The notes below the pieces were generated by a model. The model saw only the letters and a list, made by a program, of their open reading frames with translations. It ran no database searches and was not told where the DNA came from. A stretch of 32,793 bases of DNA from Pedobacter sp. UBA1951. Its GTDB lineage: Bacteria > Bacteroidota > Bacteroidia > Sphingobacteriales > Sphingobacteriaceae. The DNA is taken from positions 1 to 32,793 of the forward strand of contig DDEP01000235.1 in the NCBI GenBank assembly GCA_002336465.1. Reading direction: 5' to 3'. Both the position numbers and the translations under genes were made by a program. Within the stretch, counting starts at the first letter, position 1; each line of letters starts with the position of its first letter. Below, piece by piece: positions 15,860 through 23,784 of the stretch.

Positions 15860-16521
15860 TGTTTGCTATAGAACTCATTTCGGATATCATACCGCCACTA
15901 AAGACCTCTGATACGGCTAAAAAAGCTTTAGAGAGGATGAGTGAGTTCAAAATCTTTCATCTTCCAATTGTAAACGAAGCCCAGTTTTTAGGCTTGGTAT
16001 CAGAAGAGGAGTTGATTGAGGTGAGAGACCAGCAAACACCAATAGGAGCATTATCATTATCTTTAGTTAACCCCTTTGTATTCGATAATTCACATATTTA
16101 TGATGTCATAAAGTCATTTCATCAGTTACAGTTATCGGTAATGCCCGTTCTAAATCAAAAGAATAATTATCTTGGCCTCATATCAGTTAACAATCTGGTT
16201 AATTATATGGCCTCTATTTTTTCTGTGGACGAACCGGGAGGTATCATTGCTTTATCTATAAGCAACCGCAATAACTCTTTGGCTCATATGGCACAGATTG
16301 TAGAATCAGATAATGCACAAATACTTTCATCATACATCAGGTCTTTTCCAGATTCTACACGTTTAGAAGTTACCTTAAAGGTTAATAAAACAGATCTTTC
16401 GGCTATTATAGCATCTTTTGAGCGTTATGATTATGAAATAAGGGCAGTATTTAACAATACCGCTTATGATGATGGTTCATGGGACAGATACCAGTCCTTT
16501 ATGAACTATTTAAATGTATAA
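15859..16521 (+). CDS. CBS-pair protein with C-terminal ACT-like domain
   Basis: The 220-residue product has two CBS motifs (about 1-60 and 70-125), seen as FKIFHLPIVNEAQFLGLVSEEEL and LQLSVMPVLNQKNNYLGLISVNNL. A ligand-binding ACT-like region follows (about 130-205: GIIALSISNRNNSLAHMAQIVESDNA). The combination resembles AcuB-type regulators. CBS pairs usually sense adenine nucleotides, so an energy- or NAD(H)-sensing role beside nadK is tempting but unproven. The start overlaps the hydrolase stop, and nadK begins 4 nt after its own stop. Confidence 0.85.
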   Translation: MFAIELISDIIPPLKTSDTAKKALERMSEFKIFHLPIVNEAQFLGLVSEEELIEVRDQQTPIGALSLSLVNPFVFDNSHIYDVIKSFHQLQLSVMPVLNQKNNYLGLISVNNLVNYMASIFSVDEPGGIIALSISNRNNSLAHMAQIVESDNAQILSSYIRSFPDSTRLEVTLKVNKTDLSAIIASFERYDYEIRAVFNNTAYDDGSWDRYQSFMNYLNV

Positions 16522-16525
16522 ACCT

Positions 16526-17407
16526 ATGAAAATAGCTATTTACGGTAGAGATTTTAATGATAACGTGCTACCCTATGTACAGGAGATATTTGATACCTTA
16601 GCCGAGTACAATATAAAGATTACGGTTTTTCAAAAGTTTTTCAATTTCATACACCAGAAAGTACAACTTCCTACAGATACAGAAACATTTCGGGAAAATG
16701 CGCAATTATTGAATAGTACAGATGTGTTATTGAGTTTAGGAGGCGATGGAACTTTATTGGATACCTTAACGCTGATCAGAGATTCTAAAATTCCTGTAAT
16801 AGGTATAAATTTTGGCCGTTTGGGCTTTTTGGCAAGCATTAACAAGGCCGATATTAAAGCGGCGATCAGTGCGCTGGTAAATGGAGAATATACTTTAGAT
16901 AAACGTAGCATACTAAATCTCGAATCACCTAATAATTTATTTGGAAAAGAGAATTTTGCCTTGAATGATATTACCATTCATCGCAGAGATGATTCGGCCA
17001 TGATGATTATCCATGCCTATATGAACGGAGAGTTTGTAAACTCTTATTGGGCAGACGGATTAATTATAGCTACACCAACAGGATCTACCGCTTATTCTTT
17101 AAGCTGCGGCGGACCTATTATCTTACCTAGTGCACAAAACTTTGTAATTACACCCGTAGCTCCGCACAATTTAAATGTAAGGCCTGTTGTTGTACCTGAT
17201 GATGTACGTCTTACTTTTCAGGTAGAGGCAAGAAGCACAAAATTTCTTTTGACCTGCGATTCTCGGACTGAAACGGTTGATCGCAAAATAGAAATCAACA
17301 TCACTAAAGCTAATTTTCATATAAATTTAGTGCGATTAAATAATGAAACCTTTTTAACTACGTTAAGGAATAAATTGCTTTGGGGTATAGACACGCGAAA
17401 CTATTAG
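16526..17407 (+). CDS. nadK: NAD kinase
   Basis: The enzyme phosphorylates NAD to NADP with ATP or polyphosphate. The product is 293 residues from the ATG at 16526; an earlier ATG at 16514 would overlap the CBS gene and add four residues with no family support. GGDGT (72-76) is the diagnostic phosphate-binding motif, followed by GINFGRLGFLA and the glycine-rich DGLIIATPTGSTAYSLSCGGP. The usual Asn-Glu pair is Asn-Asp here (ALNDITIHR), a conservative change. The neighbours are a CBS protein upstream and a PorG-like gene 1 nt downstream, so it is part of the envelope cluster by position and not by function. Confidence 0.95.
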   Translation: MKIAIYGRDFNDNVLPYVQEIFDTLAEYNIKITVFQKFFNFIHQKVQLPTDTETFRENAQLLNSTDVLLSLGGDGTLLDTLTLIRDSKIPVIGINFGRLGFLASINKADIKAAISALVNGEYTLDKRSILNLESPNNLFGKENFALNDITIHRRDDSAMMIIHAYMNGEFVNSYWADGLIIATPTGSTAYSLSCGGPIILPSAQNFVITPVAPHNLNVRPVVVPDDVRLTFQVEARSTKFLLTCDSRTETVDRKIEINITKANFHINLVRLNNETFLTTLRNKLLWGIDTRNY

Positions 17408-17408
17408 C

Positions 17409-18218
17409 ATGCTTGGTAAAAAGGCTTTAATTATTTTATTACTCTTATTGATCATTAAAACCACTACCGGTTTTGCCCAAACCTTAGAAATTGGTGGTTT
17501 TGGTGGCGGTGCAGGTTATATGGGAGATTTAAACCCTGATAATCCGTTAAAAATAAGTGGCTTTTCAGCAGGTGGCTTTGTTAAAAATAATTTCAATGCA
17601 TATTGGTCTTTAGGCCTATATGTTACCACCTCAAAAATAAAAGGAGATGATGCAAGCTCCAAAAATCAGCAGTTCAGAGACCGCAACTTGAGTTTCTCTA
17701 CACCTCTAACAGAGTTGGCCATGATCGTTGATTTTAATTTTCTGGATTATATTTTAGAGGGAGGCCGGAACAAAATAACACCTTATTTATATGCAGGTGC
17801 GGGTATGGCGCTCTTCAATCCCAAAGCCGATTATATGGGCAAGACTTACGAGCTGAGGTATTATTTAACAGAAGGACAGGATAAAATGTATCAGAATTAT
17901 GCGTTAACTATTCCGTATGGGGTGGGTGTAAGATATAATATAGGAGGTAACTGGAGTACTACAGCAAGTTTAGGATATAGGAATGCTTATACTGATTATT
18001 TGGATGATGTGAGCGGGTATTACCCTGATCCTTCGCAATTCAGTACAGACAACAGTGTATCGCATCTACAGAAAATTCTTTCGGATAGATCTGGTGAAAA
18101 TACAGGCGTTTATATAGGAAAGCCCAATACGCAACGCGGAGATTTTAGAAAAAGAGACACTTACCTATTTGTTGGTATTGGCATAACTTATACCTTTGTG
18201 AGCCAAAAGTGCTTCTAA
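17409..18218 (+). CDS. porG: T9SS outer membrane protein PorG (DUF6089-like)
   Basis: The 269-residue product has a signal sequence (to about residue 24, ending GFAQ) and glycine/aromatic beta-strands typical of outer membrane barrels: EIGGFGGGAGYMGDLNP, SLGLYVTTSKI, PYLYAGAGMALFNP, IPYGVGVRYNIGGNWS, and YLFVGIGITYTFV near the end. I recognise it as a DUF6089/PorG-type protein. In P. gingivalis PorG (PG0189, from memory) is an outer membrane part of the T9SS that binds the PorK/PorN ring, and it sits just before uppS, bamA and two ompH genes, exactly as here. That synteny is the strongest support for the name. It starts 1 nt after nadK. Confidence 0.8.
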   Translation: MLGKKALIILLLLLIIKTTTGFAQTLEIGGFGGGAGYMGDLNPDNPLKISGFSAGGFVKNNFNAYWSLGLYVTTSKIKGDDASSKNQQFRDRNLSFSTPLTELAMIVDFNFLDYILEGGRNKITPYLYAGAGMALFNPKADYMGKTYELRYYLTEGQDKMYQNYALTIPYGVGVRYNIGGNWSTTASLGYRNAYTDYLDDVSGYYPDPSQFSTDNSVSHLQKILSDRSGENTGVYIGKPNTQRGDFRKRDTYLFVGIGITYTFVSQKCF

Positions 18219-18241
18219 ATTAATAGGATCGCTAAATATAC

Positions 18242-18982
18242 ATGAGCTTTAAAGAACAAATTGATTTAAACAAACTGCCACAGCACATTGCCATTATAAT
18301 GGATGGAAATGGAAGATGGGCAAAAAATAAAGGAAAATTTAGAGTATTTGGACACGAGAGTGGCGTTTTATCCGTAAAAGATATTGTAGAGGGATGTATA
18401 GAAGTAGGGGTTAAATATCTTACCGTGTATGCATTTTCTACAGAGAATTGGAACAGACCGATTGAAGAGGTAAATGCATTGATGGAATTACTCATTTCTA
18501 CCATAAATCAGGAAGCAGAAACCCTGAATAAGAATAATATCAGGCTTAATGCCATTGGAGATATCAATTCTTTACCGCAAAAATGCATCGATGATTTGCA
18601 TGATGCCATGCAAAAAACAAAAAATAACAATAAATGCACGCTTACGCTAGCATTGAGTTACAGCTCAAAATGGGAGCTTGTTGAAGCTGCCAAAAAAATA
18701 GCAGCAAAAGTTAAGGCTGGGGAGTTAGACCTGAACGATATTAACGAACAGGAGTTTGCTGCGCAGCTAACCACACATAACATTCCCGATCCGGAATTGA
18801 TGATCAGAACAAGTGGCGAACACAGGATAAGTAATTTCTTGTTATGGCAATTGGCTTATACAGAACTTTATTTTACCGAAACACTTTGGCCTGATTTCAG
18901 ACGCGAACATCTTTTTGAAGCAATTGTAGATTACCAGAAAAGAGAACGCAGATTTGGCAAAATTAGTGAACAATTAAACTAA
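18242..18982 (+). CDS. uppS: Isoprenyl transferase / undecaprenyl diphosphate synthase
   Basis: The 246-residue cytoplasmic cis-prenyltransferase condenses isopentenyl diphosphate onto farnesyl diphosphate to make the C55 carrier lipid for peptidoglycan and surface polysaccharides. Family motifs are intact: IAIIMDGNGRWAKNKG with the catalytic Asp, FGHESG, YLTVYAFSTENWNRP, and the C-terminal PDPELMIRTSGEHRISNFLLWQ and WPDFRREHLFEAI. Length is normal. It lies 23 nt after porG and 63 nt before bamA, in a cluster devoted to envelope building. Confidence 0.97.
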   Translation: MSFKEQIDLNKLPQHIAIIMDGNGRWAKNKGKFRVFGHESGVLSVKDIVEGCIEVGVKYLTVYAFSTENWNRPIEEVNALMELLISTINQEAETLNKNNIRLNAIGDINSLPQKCIDDLHDAMQKTKNNNKCTLTLALSYSSKWELVEAAKKIAAKVKAGELDLNDINEQEFAAQLTTHNIPDPELMIRTSGEHRISNFLLWQLAYTELYFTETLWPDFRREHLFEAIVDYQKRERRFGKISEQLN

Positions 18983-18990
18983 TTTTTCTT

Positions 18991-19025
18991 TTAACACTTT
19001 TTAACATGACTTTAAATTAACTTAG
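18991..19025 (+). promoter_or_regulatory. TTAACA-N4-TTAACA direct repeat and candidate -7 box before bamA
   Basis: TTAACA occurs at 18991-18996 and again at 19001-19006, exactly one helical turn apart. TAACTTAG (19018-19025), one base off TAnnTTTG, follows 11 nt later and 20 nt before the bamA ATG. The repeat would cover the -33 region, so it may be a regulator or alternative sigma factor site. The same tandem hexamer occurs at 8520-8535 upstream of kup. Confidence 0.4.
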
Positions 19026-19045
19026 CCACCTATTACAAATTATAA

Positions 19046-21583
19046 ATGAGAATCTTATATCAATTCATTTTTTTGGTGCTTTTTGGTTTGCCAGCAATGG
19101 CTCAGATCAGGAATATGCAAACCATGCCTTCTTTAAAGGTACAGGGCGCTGATTTAGATTATTTTAGTCCGAAAGAATACATAATAGGCGGAACAACTTT
19201 AACAGGAACCAAATACCTAGATAAAGATGTAATCATTACTTTATCGAAACTTATAAAAGGCGAAAGTGTAATGTTACCGGGTGAGGTTACAGCAAATGCC
19301 ATTAAAAATTTATGGATACAAGGATTATTTGATGACATCGAAGTAAACGTAGATAAAATAAACGGCGATACCGTGTACTTTAACATAGCCGTTGTTGAGA
19401 AACCAAGACTGAGTGGTTTTGAGTTTGTGGGCTTAACCAAATCTCAAAAGAATGATATCTCAGAAAAATTAGCAGATAAAGCAGGTAAAAGTATCATTAA
19501 CGATAACCTTTTTAACACCACAAGATCTGTTATAACCAAATACCTTTACGAAAAAGGTTTTTTCTATACAGAGATAGATTACAAACAGAAGCCTGATCCT
19601 AATCAGGAAAATAGTGTTATACTTGTTGTAGATGTAAACAAAGGGCGTAGGGTTAAAGTGCAGAAAATAGAGTTTACGGGCAACAAAGAATTTTCTGCCA
19701 GAAAGTTGAGGTCTTTCCTTAAAAAGACTAAGCAACGAGCATTTTACAAGATTTTTGGTAGCGGAAAATTCAATAAAGAAAAATACGAAGAAGATAAGCT
19801 TAAACTTATTGCAAAAATGCATGAGAAAGGTTATCGTGATGCAACCATCATTAAAGATAGCCTTTATAAATACAACGATAAAACGGTTGGTATAAAAATA
19901 GACCTATACGAAGGACCTAAATATTATTTTGGGAACATTAATTGGATAGGTAACGCAAAATACCCTACCAGTGTGTTGGAGAAAATTTTCGGTATAGAAA
20001 AAGGAGAAGTGTTTAGCGAAGAGAAATTAGAGAAAAAACTTCGCGGAAGCGCAAACGGCGATGACGTATCAAGTCTTTACCTAAACGATGGTTACCTGAC
20101 CTTTAACGTAGATCCAGTACAAACTAAAATAAGAAAAGATACAGTTGATTTAGAAATGCGTATCTATGAAGGTCCGCAATATACCAACAACAGAATCTCT
20201 GTACAAGGCAATACCATTACTAACGATAGGGTAGTAATAAGAGAGATACGTACCAAACCTGGAGATAAATTTTCTAAAGAACTTTTGATCAGAAGTGTTC
20301 GTGAAATTGGTCAGTTGGGTAATTTTGATGAATCTAAAACCAATCCTGTTCCAAAACCAAACCCTGCTGATGGTACAGTAGATATTGTTTACCATGTTGA
20401 AGAAAAACCATCAGATCAGATAGAATTATCAGGAGGTTTTGGCGGTGGCCGTGTAATTGGTACCTTAGGTTTAACCTTTAACAACTTCTCATTGAGAAAC
20501 CTGTTTAAAGGCGAGGCTTACAGACCGCTTCCTAAAGGTGATGGACAACGTTTGAGCTTACGTGGACAAACCAACGGAAAATATTACCAATCGTACAGTT
20601 TCTCTTTCTCTGAACCTTGGTTTGGAGGTAAAAAACCAGTTAGCTTTGGTTTAAGTGCATTTACCTCATTACAATCAAATGGTTTATCATCATCTAATGC
20701 GAGCTTCTATAAAATACGCTTAAATGGAGTTTCAGTAAGCTTAGGTAGAAAATTAAAATGGCCAGATAACTGGTTTGCCCTAGTGCATTCAGTTAACCTG
20801 AATCAATATATATTACAGAACTATCCAGGTTACCTATTTAGCACAGGTACATCGTACAACTTAAACTTTACCCAAGAAATCAGTCGTGATTCGAGAAATC
20901 ACAACATCTTCCCTACAGGAGGTTCTTATATCAAGTTTACGGTACAGGCAACCCCTCCATATTCATTATTGAATAATGTTAACTATGCAATAGCATCAGA
21001 TAAACAACGTTATAAGTTTACCGAATACCATAAATGGAAGTTTGAAGCACAATGGTTTGAGACTTTAGTTGGTAAACTGGTATTTAAAGGACAAGCGCAG
21101 TTTGGTTTCTTAGGCTCGTATAACAGCGCCGTAGGTCAATCTGCTTTTGAACGCTTTAAATTAGGTGGTGATGGTATGCAAGGTTTTGACTTCTTACAAG
21201 GATCAGAAATTATAGCAATGCGTGGATATTCAAATAACTCTGTTATTCCGGTTGGAGCAGATCCTAACATAGCACAAAGCTCAGGAAGTCCTATATTTAC
21301 CAAATATGTAATGGAGTTAAGGCACCCGGTTATCAATTCACAACAGGCTACGGCATTTGTAACAGCTTTTGCTGAGGCCGGAAATACGTGGAACAGGTTT
21401 GGAGATTTCAATCCATTTAACGTTAGACGCTCTGTAGGTGTTGGTGCTAAAATATTTTTACCGATATTTGGATTATTGGGCATTGATTATGGTTATGGTT
21501 TTGACAAGATACCAGGTTTACCAGACGCTAACAAAGGACAATTCCACTTTAGTATAGCCCAACAGCTTGGAGGTTTTAACTAA
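19046..21583 (+). CDS. bamA: Outer membrane assembly factor BamA (Omp85)
   Basis: The 845-residue product has a signal peptide (to about residue 20, ending AMAQ). A run of POTRA domains follows (about 35-430), with repeated blocks such as SGFEFVGLTKS, VKVQKIEFTGNKEFSARKL, YFGNINWIGNAKYPTSVLEKIFG and NNRISVQGNTITNDRVVIREI. The last ~390 residues form the Omp85 barrel: GGFGGGRVIGTLGLTFNNFS, SFSFSEPWFGGKKP and FKLGGDGMQGFDFL, the latter with the LxGG-like loop of the family. It inserts beta-barrel proteins, including PorG, PorT and PorP types, into the outer membrane. Genes for OmpH-type chaperones follow at once. Size and domain order are normal for Bacteroidota. Confidence 0.95.
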   Translation: MRILYQFIFLVLFGLPAMAQIRNMQTMPSLKVQGADLDYFSPKEYIIGGTTLTGTKYLDKDVIITLSKLIKGESVMLPGEVTANAIKNLWIQGLFDDIEVNVDKINGDTVYFNIAVVEKPRLSGFEFVGLTKSQKNDISEKLADKAGKSIINDNLFNTTRSVITKYLYEKGFFYTEIDYKQKPDPNQENSVILVVDVNKGRRVKVQKIEFTGNKEFSARKLRSFLKKTKQRAFYKIFGSGKFNKEKYEEDKLKLIAKMHEKGYRDATIIKDSLYKYNDKTVGIKIDLYEGPKYYFGNINWIGNAKYPTSVLEKIFGIEKGEVFSEEKLEKKLRGSANGDDVSSLYLNDGYLTFNVDPVQTKIRKDTVDLEMRIYEGPQYTNNRISVQGNTITNDRVVIREIRTKPGDKFSKELLIRSVREIGQLGNFDESKTNPVPKPNPADGTVDIVYHVEEKPSDQIELSGGFGGGRVIGTLGLTFNNFSLRNLFKGEAYRPLPKGDGQRLSLRGQTNGKYYQSYSFSFSEPWFGGKKPVSFGLSAFTSLQSNGLSSSNASFYKIRLNGVSVSLGRKLKWPDNWFALVHSVNLNQYILQNYPGYLFSTGTSYNLNFTQEISRDSRNHNIFPTGGSYIKFTVQATPPYSLLNNVNYAIASDKQRYKFTEYHKWKFEAQWFETLVGKLVFKGQAQFGFLGSYNSAVGQSAFERFKLGGDGMQGFDFLQGSEIIAMRGYSNNSVIPVGADPNIAQSSGSPIFTKYVMELRHPVINSQQATAFVTAFAEAGNTWNRFGDFNPFNVRRSVGVGAKIFLPIFGLLGIDYGYGFDKIPGLPDANKGQFHFSIAQQLGGFN

Positions 21584-21599
21584 ACAAAAAATAACACAC

Positions 21600-22130
21600 A
21601 TGAAAAAAATTGTTTTAGCCAGCTTATTTCTGTTATGTGGTTTAGCTGTATCGGCACAGAAGTTTGCTTATGTAGATACAGAATATATTTTAAAACATTT
21701 GCCAGATTATAAATCCTCTCTAACGCAGTTAGATGGTTTATCACAGCAATACCAAAAAGATGTAGATCAGTTGTTTGCAGACGTAGATAAAATGTATCGT
21801 GCATACCAAGCAGATCAGGTATTGTTAACAGACGATATGCGTAAGAGACGTGAAAATGAAATTATAGAGAAAGAGAAAAAAGCAAAAGAAATTCAAAGAC
21901 AAAAATTTGGTCCGGAAGGAGATTTGTTTCAAATGCGTACCAAACTTTTAAAACCTATTCAGGAAAAAGTAGCAAAAGCAGTAGGAGAAGTCGCCAAGAT
22001 TAAATACCTTGATTTCGTTTTTGATAAAAGCAGCGAATCTACGATGATGATTTATGCGAGTGCATCATTTGATATCAGTAATGATGTAATTGTTAAATTA
22101 GGCTTTAAACCTGGAACCGTAGTAAAATAA
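21600..22130 (+). CDS. OmpH/Skp family periplasmic chaperone (first copy)
   Basis: The product is 176 residues from the ATG at 21600, which begins the signal peptide MKKIVLASLFLLCGLAVSAQ; an upstream in-frame start at 21567 lies inside bamA and would spoil it. The mature part starts FAYVDTEYILKHLPDYK, the usual OmpH opening. A long charged coiled coil (about 45-125, including KRRENEIIEKEKKAKEIQRQ) forms the tentacles of the trimer. The end returns to the body strands (YLDFVFDKSS, TMMIYAS). Skp-type proteins hold unfolded outer membrane proteins on the way to BamA. The gene is 16 nt after bamA and 35 nt before a second copy. Confidence 0.92.
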   Translation: MKKIVLASLFLLCGLAVSAQKFAYVDTEYILKHLPDYKSSLTQLDGLSQQYQKDVDQLFADVDKMYRAYQADQVLLTDDMRKRRENEIIEKEKKAKEIQRQKFGPEGDLFQMRTKLLKPIQEKVAKAVGEVAKIKYLDFVFDKSSESTMMIYASASFDISNDVIVKLGFKPGTVVK

Positions 22131-22165
22131 TATCTTTAGAAAATTAAATTAGGAAAATAAGAAAA

Positions 22166-22780
22166 ATGAGAAAGTTAATTAACGTAATTTGCGTAACGGC
22201 GGGTTTGATGCTTAGCGTAAGTGTAGCAAATGCACAGCAAAAATTAGGGCATATCAATTCTGAAGCAATTTTAAGTGTTTGGGGAGATTGGACAAAAGCA
22301 GCTACAGAAATAAACAACCTTTCTAATATTAAGCAACAAGATATCGATAAAATGATTGCTGAGTATCAGACTAAACTTAAAGCCGCTCAAGACAAAGAAG
22401 ATTCAAGAAGTGTCTCTAATCAGTCGCAAGTTAACCAAGAGTTAGAGAAAATGGGTAAAGAGCTTAACGATTTACAGACTAGAATTCAAGCTGCAAGAGA
22501 AAAAGCTCAAAAAGATATCGAAGCTAAACAACAAGAGTTGTTTTCGCCTTTGCATACTAAAATAGGAAACGTTATTAAAAATGTAGCAAAAGAAAAAGGT
22601 TTTGCTTATATATTTGATATTGCTGCTTCTCAAGGTTTTAACAATATTATTTATTCTGATGGTGGAGAAGACATTACTGCAGAAGTGAAATCGAAATTAG
22701 GAATTTCTGCTACAGCTACAACAGCACCGGCACCTGCTGCCAATAAACCTGCTGCTGGAGGTACAAAACCTAAAAATTAG
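22166..22780 (+). CDS. OmpH/Skp family periplasmic chaperone (second copy)
   Basis: The 204-residue product is a diverged paralogue of the gene just before it. It has a signal peptide (to about residue 23, ending ANAQ), the opening KLGHINSEAIL, a long Lys/Glu/Gln coiled coil (about 50-125) and a body strand GFAYIFDIAASQGFNNIIYSDG. It ends in a low-complexity Ala/Pro/Thr/Lys tail (about 180-204) lacking in the first copy. Tandem ompH genes after bamA are common in Bacteroidota; the two may form separate trimers with different clients. A strong terminator follows at once. Confidence 0.92.
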   Translation: MRKLINVICVTAGLMLSVSVANAQQKLGHINSEAILSVWGDWTKAATEINNLSNIKQQDIDKMIAEYQTKLKAAQDKEDSRSVSNQSQVNQELEKMGKELNDLQTRIQAAREKAQKDIEAKQQELFSPLHTKIGNVIKNVAKEKGFAYIFDIAASQGFNNIIYSDGGEDITAEVKSKLGISATATTAPAPAANKPAAGGTKPKN

Positions 22781-22800
22781 TAACAGATTTTTAAAATTAT

Positions 22801-22808
22801 TAAATTTG
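22801..22808 (+). promoter_or_regulatory. Possible -7 box for murI
   Basis: TAAATTTG matches TAnnTTTG exactly but stands just before the terminator hairpin and lacks a -33 TTG. If used, the murI transcript would begin within or next to the hairpin. AT-rich DNA can give such an octamer by chance. Confidence 0.35.
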
Positions 22809-22810
22809 AG

Positions 22811-22846
22811 AACGGAATTGAAGCTACCTTCAATTCCGTTTTTTTT
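22811..22846 (+). terminator. Strong intrinsic terminator touching the murI start codon
   Basis: AACGGAATTGAAG (22811-22823) pairs perfectly over 13 bp with CTTCAATTCCGTT (22828-22840) around the 4-nt loop ctac. T residues run to 22846, and the murI ATG begins at the very next base. It closes the bamA-ompH operon. Confidence 0.9.
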
Positions 22847-23671
22847 ATGGAAAGAAAATTTTCAATAGGTGTTTTTGATTCTGGCTACGGTGGGTTAACC
22901 GTTCTCAAATCTATTATGGAAACTTTACCGGCCTATAATTACATTTATTTAGGCGATAATGCCCGTTCTCCTTATGGAGACCATAGTTTTGAAACGGTTT
23001 ATCATTATACCCTGCAAAGTGTAGAATGGTTGTTCAGTAAAGGCTGTAAGTTGGTTATTTTGGCCTGTAATACAGCTTCTGCAAAGGCGCTTAGAAATAT
23101 ACAGCAATTCATCTTGCCTAAAAAATATCCTGATCACAGAGTTTTAGGCGTAATTAGGCCTACAGCAGAGATCATAGGCAATTTTACCCAAACTCAAAAA
23201 GTGGGAGTATTGGGTACCAGAGGCACAGTGCGTTCAAATTCTTATCCTATAGAAATAGGACATTTTTTTCCTGACATTGAAGTTTTTCAGCAAAGTTGTC
23301 CTTTATGGGTACCACTTGTAGAAAATAACGAACACCTAAATGAAGGCGCCGATTATTTTGTGAAGAAGTACTTAGATGAATTATTTAGCCAATCTAATGA
23401 TATAGATACCCTGCTGTTAGCTTGTACACATTATCCTTTAATGATTCCTAAAATATCAGCGCATATAGCCAAACAAGTTAAAATTATTGCACAGGCAGAT
23501 ATTGTAGCCCAAAGCCTGCTCAATTATCTGCAAAGGCATACTGAAATGGAAAGTAAGCTCCTTAAGAACCAAGAAAGGCTGTTCTATACCTCTGGAGATA
23601 CCGAGAACTTTGACCAGCATGCCGCCATTTTTTTAGAACAAGCCATAACTTCTTTAAAAATGAAATGGTAA
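22847..23671 (+). CDS. murI: Glutamate racemase
   Basis: The 274-residue enzyme makes D-glutamate for peptidoglycan. Both catalytic cysteines are present, Cys74 in ILACNTASAKALR and Cys193 in LLLACTHYPLM, and Asp11-Ser12 lie in GVFDSGYGGLTV. GDNARSPYGDHS and GVLGTRGTV are also typical. The N-terminus is right for the family when the ATG at 22847 is used, although that ATG directly follows a terminator U-tract and so has no room for a usual leader or ribosome site outside the hairpin. Transcription must come from read-through or from a promoter next to the hairpin. Confidence 0.96.
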   Translation: MERKFSIGVFDSGYGGLTVLKSIMETLPAYNYIYLGDNARSPYGDHSFETVYHYTLQSVEWLFSKGCKLVILACNTASAKALRNIQQFILPKKYPDHRVLGVIRPTAEIIGNFTQTQKVGVLGTRGTVRSNSYPIEIGHFFPDIEVFQQSCPLWVPLVENNEHLNEGADYFVKKYLDELFSQSNDIDTLLLACTHYPLMIPKISAHIAKQVKIIAQADIVAQSLLNYLQRHTEMESKLLKNQERLFYTSGDTENFDQHAAIFLEQAITSLKMKW

Positions 23672-23759
23672 TCGGTTAATAGTTAGAAATATAACATAAA
23701 AATGATGATGCAACTACATTTTTATCATCCTTGTTTTCAGTTTTTAATTTTTAAAAGGG

Positions 23760-23767
23760 TAAATTTG
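23760..23767 (+). promoter_or_regulatory. -7 promoter box for the purF-like gene
   Basis: TAAATTTG matches TAnnTTTG exactly, 17 nt before the ATG at 23785. A TTG at 23731-23733 is 26 nt upstream, slightly beyond the usual spacing. The 113-nt gap also holds competing short inverted repeats (AAAAATG/CATTTTT, GATGAT/ATCATC at 23698-23729). Confidence 0.5.
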
Positions 23768-23784
23768 CGCTTCAATACAAATCA

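Noticed and set aside
23698..23729. Competing hairpins AAAAATG/CATTTTT and GATGAT/ATCATC as an attenuator of the purF-like gene
   Set aside because: They lie upstream of the predicted transcription start and have weak AT-rich stems. No purine riboswitch core is visible.
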